Shown: positions 1-4,785 of the stretch, in pieces
Layout: every line of letters starts with the position of its first letter
How positions within the stretch are numbered: position 1 is the first letter of the stretch
Source: Candidatus Zixiibacteriota bacterium
GTDB taxonomy: Bacteria > Zixibacteria > MSB-5A5 > CAIYYT01
Direction: 5' to 3'
NCBI GenBank assembly: GCA_963205155.1
Contig: CAUJJY010000004.1
Coordinates: forward strand, 1 to 5,565
DNA length: 5,565 nucleotides
Position numbers and translations under genes: made by a program
The notes under the pieces: model-generated
Seen by the model: the letters and a program-made list of their open reading frames with translations, nothing else
The model's database searches: none
Told to the model about the DNA's origin: nothing

Positions 1-1585
1 TGGTAAAGTCCTTGAGATTATCTTTACGGCTGGCGAAGAGCGGTTTGAGCCGTTCGTAGTGACCGGTTTCAATAAAACGTTGGATTGCATAAGCAGCCAT
101 GCGTCCGGCAGCCACGGCATCAATGGCATCCGCGGGACCGGTAACGACGTCACCGCCGGCGAAGACGCCCGGGCGATTTGTTCTGAAAGTGCCCTCGGCT
201 GCGATGATTGTATGCCACTTACTAAGTTCAATTTCGTTTTCAGCCGTATCGCCATTCTGGACGCCGGCAAGGTCGGCTTCCTGGCCGATGGCAGAGATTA
301 CAAAATCACATTCCAGCGTGTAGTTCGAGTTCTTCTTCTCGACGGGACGGCGACGACCGGAGGAGTCCGGCTCGCCCAATTCCATCTCGATGCACTCCAT
401 TGATTGCAGCATGCCGTCTTTGGAATTGATCTTGGTCGGCGCCGCAAGATACTTGAAGACGATTCCCTCTTCTTCGGCAGCGACGATTTCCATCTCGTTA
501 GCCGGCATTTCTTTGCGGGTGCGACGATAAAGCAGGATAACTTCGTCCGCACCGAGACGGAGCGAGGTTCGGGCAGCATCAATAGCGGTATTGCCGCCAC
601 CGACCACCACGACACGGCCCTTGATAGCCGGAGCGTTGTTCATAGTCACGTCGCGCAGGAAGTCAACGCCACCGAGCACGTTCTTAACTTGCTCATTCGC
701 TATGCCCATGCTCTTGGCGAGTTGAGCGCCGAGACCGACGAAAACCGACTTGTAGCCTTGTTCAAAAAGCCCATCAATCGTGATGTCGCGTCCAAGCTTG
801 GTGTTCGTGTGGACATCGACACCCAGGTCAGTGATCCACTTGATCTCTTTATCGAGAATCGCCTTGGGCAAACGATACTCCGGTATTCCATAACGCAACA
901 TACCGCCGAGTTCGGGGAGCGCCTCAAACACAGTCGGCTCATAGCCTTCGAGCGTGAGATAGTAAGCGCAAGTCAATCCGGCGGGGCCGCCACCGATGAT
1001 GGCGACTTTCTTGCCGTTGCGCGGTTTTGGGACCGGTGTCCACATGTCGTCGAGGTCTTTGTCGGCGGAAAAGCGCTTGAGGTAGTCGATTCCGACCGCA
1101 TCATCGATTAACTTCCTGCGGCAGGATAACTCGCATTTGCGTGTGCATACTCGACCGCAGACGGATGGGAATGGATTTTTCTCTTTGATGAGTTGGACTG
1201 CTTCGTGGTATTTGCCCAGATACGTCAATGATAGGTAACCCTGAATATCAACATCAGCAGGACAATTCAAACGACAGGCGCCGAAGCAATCGGCATAGTG
1301 ATTGGAGACCAAAAGTTCCAAGCAGGTTTTTCGGGCATCGACAACCTTGGGCGAACGCGTTTGCAGCACCATGCCGTTCCACGGCTTGGTGGCGCACGAT
1401 GGCACAAGTTTGCTCATCCCTTCGACTTCGACCACACAGAGGAAGCACGAACCGAACGGCTCGAGTTTCTTGTCGTAGCACAAGGTGGGAATCGAGTCGA
1501 GTTTCTGATCGTGGACGATTTCGAGAATGGTTTTACCGGGATCAGCGGTGACTTGTTTGCCGTTTATAGTAATCGTAATCATCAT
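1..1585 (-). CDS. FAD-dependent NAD(P)H oxidoreductase subunit: NuoG-type [2Fe-2S] domain fused to GltD/NfnB-like module (partial, 3' end off window)
   Basis: Open from ATG at 1585 to the left edge: 528 codons, no stop. Residues 3-80 are a [2Fe-2S] ferredoxin fold as in NuoG/HydA N-termini, with probable ligands C36, C47, C50 and C64. Residues 88-160 resemble the two-[4Fe-4S] domain of GltD, NfnB and dihydropyrimidine dehydrogenase; visible cysteines are C88, C100, C104, C108 and C143, C147, C151, C155. Then come an FAD Rossmann motif (GGGPAG, 198-203), an NAD(P)H motif (GGGNTAID, 329-336) with the YRRT-RKEMPA stretch (353-362) typical of NADPH-using relatives, and the closing FAD motif (GVFAGGD, 473-479). 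By family it is a soluble cytoplasmic flavoprotein exchanging electrons between NAD(P)H and iron-sulfur clusters. The stop of the NuoF-like gene lies 5 bases upstream; SD-like AAGGA (1599-1595) and AAGGTGA (1592-1586) precede a double ATG, so 1582 is an alternative start. Genuine glutamate synthase small subunit is unlikely because of the extra [2Fe-2S] domain and the NuoEF neighbours. Confidence 0.93.
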   Translation of the reverse strand, partial: MMITITINGKQVTADPGKTILEIVHDQKLDSIPTLCYDKKLEPFGSCFLCVVEVEGMSKLVPSCATKPWNGMVLQTRSPKVVDARKTCLELLVSNHYADCFGACRLNCPADVDIQGYLSLTYLGKYHEAVQLIKEKNPFPSVCGRVCTRKCELSCRRKLIDDAVGIDYLKRFSADKDLDDMWTPVPKPRNGKKVAIIGGGPAGLTCAYYLTLEGYEPTVFEALPELGGMLRYGIPEYRLPKAILDKEIKWITDLGVDVHTNTKLGRDITIDGLFEQGYKSVFVGLGAQLAKSMGIANEQVKNVLGGVDFLRDVTMNNAPAIKGRVVVVGGGNTAIDAARTSLRLGADEVILLYRRTRKEMPANEMEIVAAEEEGIVFKYLAAPTKINSKDGMLQSMECIEMELGEPDSSGRRRPVEKKNSNYTLECDFVISAIGQEADLAGVQNGDTAENEIELSKWHTIIAAEGTFRTNRPGVFAGGDVVTGPADAIDAVAAGRMAAYAIQRFIETGHYERLKPLFASRKDNLKDFT

Positions 1586-1590
1586 TCACC

Positions 1591-3354
1591 TTAATCCTTG
1601 ATAACCGCGTCCTGGTTGCAGACAGTAAAACACTTTCCGCATTGAATGCATAAATCCTGCAGAATCTTGTGCGGCAGCTTCTTCTCTCCGATGATGGCAT
1701 CAGTCGGACAAGAGCGCGGACAGAGCATACAACCGTTGCACTTTTCCTGGTCAATCGTGTAGGTCAATAGCGGGCTGCAGACATGGGCCGGGCACTTCTT
1801 CTGACGGATGTGGGCCTCGTACTCGTCACGGAAGTAGCGAAGAGTAGACAGAACCGGATTCGGCGCAGTCTGACCGAGTCCGCACAAGGATGCGATCTTA
1901 ATCTGCTCGCCGAGTTTGTCGAGCGTGACGAGGTCTTCTTCCTTACCCTTACCTTCGGTGATGCGTTCCAGTATTTCCAGCATGCGCTTAGTGCCGATAC
2001 GGCAGAAGGTGCATTTGCCGCAGGATTCCGCCTGCGTGAATGCGAGGAAGAATTTGGCTACGTCAACCATGCAGGTGGTTTCGTCCATCACGACCATACC
2101 ACCAGAGCCCATGATCGCGCCGGTCTTGTTGATCTGCTGGTAGTCTATCAGCGTTTCGCCGAGTGATGCCGGTATACAACCACCGGAAGGGCCGCCCATT
2201 TGGACGGCTTTGAATTTCTTGTCGTTGACGATGCCGCCGCAGATTTTGAAGATGATGTCATTGATGCTCATACCCATCGGGACTTCGACCAAACCGGTGC
2301 GTTTGACCTTGCCGGCCATGGCAAAGACTTTTGTGCCTTTGCTGTCGTCGGTACCATAGGCGGCATAGGCTGCGCCGCCATTGAGAATGATCCACGGGAT
2401 ATTGGCAAAGGTCTCGACGTTGTTGATGTTGGTCGGTTTTCCCCACAAACCCTGCTGCGCCGGGAACGGCGGGCGGAAGCGTGGCATGCCGCGACGGCCT
2501 TCGATGGAGGCGATCAGCGCGGTTTCCTCGCCGCAGACGAATGCGCCTGCGCCTTCCTTAACTTTGATATTGAAGTTGAAGCTGCTTCCGAAGATGTTGT
2601 CGCCCAGCAGTCCCTGCTTTTTGGCCTGCGAGATAGCGAGGCGCAAGCGAGCGACGGCTTTGGGGTACTCGGCACGGCAGTAGATGTATGCTTCATCGGC
2701 GCCGATCGCAAAGCCGGCAATCATCATCCCTTCCAGAACTGAATGCGGGTCGCCCTCGAGAACTGAACGATCCATAAATGCGCCGGGGTCACCCTCGTCG
2801 GCATTGCAGATGATGTATTTCTTGTCCGAAACGCTTGCACGAGTCAGTTCCCATTTCTTCCCAGTCGGGAATCCGCCGCCGCCACGTCCGCGCAGCCCGG
2901 AGATTTGAACTTCCTTGATGACTTGCTCGGGTGTCATCTCTTTGATGACTCTCTCGACAGCTTTGTAACCGCCGCTTTGCAGGTACTCCTGAAGCGAACT
3001 GGGATCGATTACTCCACAGTTGCGGAGCACAATCCGCACCTGCTTGTCAAAGAAACCGACCTCGCGGTCGGCACCGGAAACCAGCCACTCGTCAATTGGT
3101 TTATCGTTCTGAACATGTTCGGCGACGATTCGCTTCACGCGATCGGGGGTAACTTCGCCGTATAGGTAGCTTTCTTGGGCTCCATTGGAAATTGAGACGA
3201 GAACTTCGCGGTAGCACATGCCAACACAGCCGGTTTCGCGCAGGACAAAGTCGGCGCCCTCTTGAAGCTCCTTCTGGAAGGCCTCATAGACTTTCTCGCC
3301 ACCAGCGGAGATGCCGCAAGTTGCCAATCCGACCATTACAGTTTTAATTGCCAT
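1591..3354 (-). CDS. nuoF: NuoF/HydB-type FMN- and NADH-binding iron-sulfur subunit (587 aa)
   Basis: Soluble NADH-oxidising or NAD-reducing subunit. Domains in order: thioredoxin-like [2Fe-2S] domain (about 1-90; C13, C43, C47 visible); NuoF core with the FMN/NADH glycine loop GLRGRGGGGFPTG (153-165), NADEGDPGAF (184-193) and GAGAFVCGEETAL (268-280); SLBB domain (about 343-395); [4Fe-4S] site ESCGKCTFC with C445, C448, C451 and distal C491; CPAHVC motif (521-526); and a C-terminal 2x[4Fe-4S] ferredoxin domain with C539, C542, C545, C549 and C569, C572, C575, C579. Ordinary complex I NuoF is shorter and lacks both terminal domains. This layout is that of HydB-like subunits of bifurcating hydrogenases and of NAD-linked formate dehydrogenases. 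The gene starts 16 bases after the NuoE-like stop; an AGGGAAGG stretch (3372-3365) overlapping that stop may serve as ribosome binding site at a long spacing. The symbol denotes family only; hydB-like would be equally apt. Confidence 0.96.
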   Translation of the reverse strand: MAIKTVMVGLATCGISAGGEKVYEAFQKELQEGADFVLRETGCVGMCYREVLVSISNGAQESYLYGEVTPDRVKRIVAEHVQNDKPIDEWLVSGADREVGFFDKQVRIVLRNCGVIDPSSLQEYLQSGGYKAVERVIKEMTPEQVIKEVQISGLRGRGGGGFPTGKKWELTRASVSDKKYIICNADEGDPGAFMDRSVLEGDPHSVLEGMMIAGFAIGADEAYIYCRAEYPKAVARLRLAISQAKKQGLLGDNIFGSSFNFNIKVKEGAGAFVCGEETALIASIEGRRGMPRFRPPFPAQQGLWGKPTNINNVETFANIPWIILNGGAAYAAYGTDDSKGTKVFAMAGKVKRTGLVEVPMGMSINDIIFKICGGIVNDKKFKAVQMGGPSGGCIPASLGETLIDYQQINKTGAIMGSGGMVVMDETTCMVDVAKFFLAFTQAESCGKCTFCRIGTKRMLEILERITEGKGKEEDLVTLDKLGEQIKIASLCGLGQTAPNPVLSTLRYFRDEYEAHIRQKKCPAHVCSPLLTYTIDQEKCNGCMLCPRSCPTDAIIGEKKLPHKILQDLCIQCGKCFTVCNQDAVIKD

Positions 3355-3370
3355 TATCCCAATGCCTTCC

Positions 3371-3844
3371 CTATTTCCGCTTTAGGTCGCGCACAAGCTT
3401 ACGCGTCTTTTGAGGAGTCAAGCGGCCAAAGGTTTCGTTGCTGACCATGACGACGGGAGCTAACGAGCAACAGCCTAAGCAGGCAACGGAGACCATGCTG
3501 AACTTACCGTCTTCGGTCGTTTCTTCGTAGTTGATGCCAAGCTCGTCAGTCAAGGTATTGGCAATTTCCTTAACGCCATTGACGTGGCAGGCGGTACCAT
3601 TACACACCTTGATAACTTTTTCACCTAGCGGCTTTGTTCGAAATTGGGCGTAGAAGGTGACTACACCATAAATCTCAGCGGGCGGAACTCCCGTGACGTG
3701 ACTGATGTAGTCGATAGCGCGTTCTGACACATAACCGTAAGTGTCTTGCGCTGACTGCAATAGCGGTATCAAAGCTCCGGCGTGGCCGTCGTACTTCCAG
3801 ATATCTACATTAAAGGGTTTGAATTCTTTCTCATTCGTCTCCAT
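3371..3844 (-). CDS. nuoE: NuoE/HydC-type thioredoxin-like [2Fe-2S] subunit (157 aa)
   Basis: Small electron-transfer subunit that docks on NuoF-like proteins. After a short polar N-terminus comes the NuoE helical domain, including the TGVPPAEIYGVVTFYAQF stretch. The thioredoxin-like ferredoxin fold follows, with ligand motifs VCNGTACHVNG (C81, C86) and CLGCCSLAPV (C122, C126; C125 is an extra cysteine common in the family). Length is usual for NuoE and HydC. Two starts are possible in frame: ATG at 3850 sits only 2 bases from the AGGAG at 3857-3853, while ATG at 3844 sits at 8 bases, so I chose 3844. It is the first gene of the redox operon, preceded by the Rex-like operator, promoter and repeat-bearing leader. 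Family is certain; whether the complex bifurcates is inference. Confidence 0.95.
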   Translation of the reverse strand: METNEKEFKPFNVDIWKYDGHAGALIPLLQSAQDTYGYVSERAIDYISHVTGVPPAEIYGVVTFYAQFRTKPLGEKVIKVCNGTACHVNGVKEIANTLTDELGINYEETTEDGKFSMVSVACLGCCSLAPVVMVSNETFGRLTPQKTRKLVRDLKRK

Positions 3845-3852
3845 AGTCATGT

Positions 3853-3857
3853 CTCCT
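3853..3857 (-). promoter_or_regulatory. Ribosome binding site AGGAG of the NuoE-like gene
   Basis: A perfect AGGAG on the minus strand. It lies 8 bases before ATG 3844 but only 2 bases before ATG 3850. This spacing decides for the downstream start, METNEKEF. Confidence 0.75.
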
Positions 3858-3879
3858 GATGCAGGGTGGCGAGACGATC

Positions 3880-3892
3880 ACACCGGAGGTGT
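3880..3892 (-). other. Small hairpin in the operon leader (ACACC-TCC-GGTGT)
   Basis: A perfect 5-bp stem with a 3-base loop. Its upstream arm is the last five bases of the third 10-mer repeat (3892-3888). It ends about 22 bases before the AGGAG. The short stem alone is not a terminator: it is not followed by a T run. It could be a regulatory element or incidental. Confidence 0.4.
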
Positions 3893-3917
3893 TGGTCGGT
3901 GTTGGTCGGTGTTGGTC
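3888..3917 (-). repeat. Three perfect tandem copies of a 10-mer (GACCAACACC) in the operon leader
   Basis: On the plus strand GGTGTTGGTC occurs at 3888-3897, 3898-3907 and 3908-3917 without a mismatch. The array lies between the predicted promoter and the start of the NuoE-like gene, so it should be transcribed. The 10-bp period would place each copy on the same face of the DNA helix. Function is unknown: a protein-binding array, an RNA-binding motif or a slippage-prone microrepeat are all possible. Confidence 0.9.
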
Positions 3918-3935
3918 GACAAGCTTTTCCTTTGC

Positions 3936-3966
3936 CAAACCTATCTCTTTGTGAAAAAAATCGCAA
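3936..3966 (-). promoter_or_regulatory. Candidate promoter of the redox operon
   Basis: On the minus strand TTGCGA (3966-3961) is followed after 17 bases by TAGGTT (3943-3938), a modest sigma-70 match of 4/6 and 3/6. The same place reads TTG-N20-TAGGTTTG, which fits the Bacteroidota promoter form (TTG upstream, TAnnTTTG at -7) in every fixed position. A start near 3930 would give a leader of about 85 bases. Support is motif and position only. Confidence 0.45.
3949..3966 (-). promoter_or_regulatory. Rex-like operator upstream of the NuoEF operon
   Basis: The plus strand reads TTGTGAAAAAAATCGCAA, a dyad TTGTGA-N6-TCGCAA with one mismatch between arms. The consensus Rex site has the form TTGTGAA-N4-TTCACAA. 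Here the left arm is perfect and the right arm matches 5 of 7. Rex represses NADH-linked and fermentative operons until NADH/NAD+ rises. The site overlaps the -35 and spacer of the predicted promoter, the expected place for repression. CRP/FNR-family sites (TGTGA-N6-TCACA) share this geometry and cannot be excluded; no regulator gene is visible here. Confidence 0.5.
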
Positions 3967-4011
3967 GCAAAATCGTCCGGTTTCTGCATTTTTTGCACTT
4001 CGATCCCTGAT

Positions 4012-4028
4012 TTGTGAGATAATTTATC
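4012..4028. promoter_or_regulatory. AT-rich dyad GATAA-T-TTATC with an adjacent TTGTGA half-site
   Basis: A perfect 5-bp inverted repeat (4018-4022 and 4024-4028) lies directly after a TTGTGA half-site (4012-4017), just past the stop of the RAM protein gene. It may be an auxiliary operator half-site. In AT-rich spacer DNA a short dyad like this can also arise by chance. Confidence 0.2.
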
Positions 4029-4044
4029 CTGTATTAGTGTCGGC

Positions 4045-4596
4045 TTAGAAACCCGCGAGCTTAATAATGCGGTTCTCTTTTGCCCGCAGCACGCCGGGGA
4101 GGGGACGAATTCTGTCATTGATTATCTTGTCTAGGGAGTCAAAACTATTGGCCTCAATACGCAGGACCAGTGAAAATTGGCCACTGGCGACTTCGCAGGA
4201 AGTCACAGAGCCCAATACACTTAGGGTACTGAAGATGTCTTCAAAGTGGCGGCGGTCGGTCTCGAGAAACAGGTAGCACTCGGCGCTGGAATTGATGGAT
4301 TTGACTGACTGCTCGCTGCCGTCAATAGCGCCTTCGACCGTCAATTCGACATGGCAAATATCAACGTCTTTGACGCCATGCAAATTTCGAATCGTATTGT
4401 TGACGAATTGTTCGATATTCGCGCCCGGGAGATCTCGGATAAGCAAAATGATATCGTAGTCGCCATCAACCGCATCAGAAGACAGAACCTGATCGAAACC
4501 TGCGATGGCCTGGATTACTCCCAGACGATCTTGACGGTTGTGTACCTTGAGGAGTGCGTAACTTCCAGTGGGCCGTTCATTATTCTCAAAATTCAT
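4045..4596 (-). CDS. Stand-alone tandem RAM (Lrp/AsnC ligand-binding) domain protein, no DNA-binding domain (183 aa)
   Basis: Two ACT-like RAM repeats make up nearly the whole protein. Repeat 1 spans about 12-87, with YALLKV at the first strand, GDYDIILLI (45-53) and LHGVKDVDICHVEL (72-85). Repeat 2 spans about 105-180, with CYLFLE, SGQFSLVLRI (138-147) and LPGVLRAKENRII (166-178). RAM domains bind amino acids or other small effectors and oligomerise. In Lrp/AsnC regulators one RAM follows a helix-turn-helix, which is absent here. ATG 4596 is chosen because AGGAG lies 5 bases upstream; an in-frame extension to 4686 adds 30 residues without HTH character. The gene is 200 bases upstream of the redox operon on the same strand, with no convincing terminator between, so partial co-transcription is possible. 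Its effector is unknown. Confidence 0.82.
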   Translation of the reverse strand: MNFENNERPTGSYALLKVHNRQDRLGVIQAIAGFDQVLSSDAVDGDYDIILLIRDLPGANIEQFVNNTIRNLHGVKDVDICHVELTVEGAIDGSEQSVKSINSSAECYLFLETDRRHFEDIFSTLSVLGSVTSCEVASGQFSLVLRIEANSFDSLDKIINDRIRPLPGVLRAKENRIIKLAGF

Positions 4597-4601
4597 CAGT
4601 G

Positions 4602-4606
4602 CTCCT
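4602..4606 (-). promoter_or_regulatory. Ribosome binding site AGGAG of the RAM-domain gene
   Basis: A perfect AGGAG on the minus strand, 5 bases before ATG 4596. It fixes this start over the upstream ATG at 4686. Confidence 0.75.
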
Positions 4607-4681
4607 GTCCCCAGGCGGGTCGAAGGTAACAATAGGTGGACGAAGTTATCGCCTGATCGCTCGAAATATATAAGCGGGAGT

Positions 4682-4706
4682 GCCAATATTAAAGATATTT
4701 CTTGGC
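4682..4706. promoter_or_regulatory. Inverted repeat GCCAA-N15-TTGGC
   Basis: Perfect 5-bp arms (4682-4686 and 4702-4706) flank an AT-rich core containing AATATT and ATATTT. The position between divergent genes suits an operator, but the short arms make chance occurrence quite possible. Confidence 0.2.
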
Positions 4707-4749
4707 GAAGTTAGATAAAATTGTTCACTTTTTTGCGTCCGCATGCCGC

Positions 4750-4778
4750 TTGTCCTACGTTCAATTCTGACTTAGATT
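4750..4778 (+). promoter_or_regulatory. Weak candidate promoter for the TPR protein gene
   Basis: TTGTCC (4750-4755) and TAGATT (4773-4778) each match sigma-70 hexamers at 4 of 6 positions, with a 17-base spacer. A start near 4785 would make the mRNA almost leaderless at ATG 4786, in line with the missing Shine-Dalgarno sequence there. Confidence 0.2.
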
Positions 4779-4785
4779 GCCCTTG

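Larger units (their letters stand above)
4607..4785. other. Divergent intergenic region
   Basis: This stretch separates the minus-strand RAM gene from the plus-strand TPR gene and must hold both promoters. It is AT-rich around 4660-4735. I see no RNA gene and no strong sigma-70 promoter. On the minus strand TATATT lies near 4665, but the TTGGCA upstream of it is only 10 bases away, too close for a -35. The best plus-strand candidate is listed separately. Confidence 0.5.

Noticed and set aside
404..1111. 235-codon plus-strand open frame opposite the GltD-like subunit
   Set aside because: The minus strand here encodes the conserved FAD and NAD(P)H motifs. The plus-strand product has no recognisable domain and is a codon-bias shadow.
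2200..2742. 180-codon plus-strand open frame opposite the NuoF-like gene
   Set aside because: It lies wholly antisense to conserved NuoF core motifs, has no family resemblance and no neighbouring gene on that strand.
1..3844. Respiratory complex I operon
   Set aside because: No membrane subunits or NuoB, C, D or I are present, and the third gene is a GltD-like fusion; the NuoF protein has the HydB-type extra domains.
3888..3917. CRISPR-like or iteron array reading of the three 10-mers
   Set aside because: Units are only 10 bp with no spacers, no cas or replication genes are nearby, and the array sits in an operon leader.
3954..3996. Rho-independent terminator of the RAM gene (T7 run with GCAAAA/TTTTGC dyad)
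   Set aside because: The stem is AT-rich with a long loop and is not adjacent to the T run. The T run is better explained as the core of the Rex-like dyad.
3831..4118. 95-codon minus-strand frame across the operon leader
   Set aside because: It overlaps the ends of two better genes and the promoter and repeat region. Its composition is not protein-like, and the 10-mer repeats cause the HRPTPTNT stretch.
4597..4686. 30-residue N-terminal extension of the RAM protein
   Set aside because: AGGAG sits 5 bases before ATG 4596, the extension has no domain character, and it would cover the likely promoter.
4666..4686. Sigma-54 promoter suggested by TTGGCAC on the minus strand
   Set aside because: The -24-like TTGGCAC is present, but the GC of the -12 element is missing at the required spacing.
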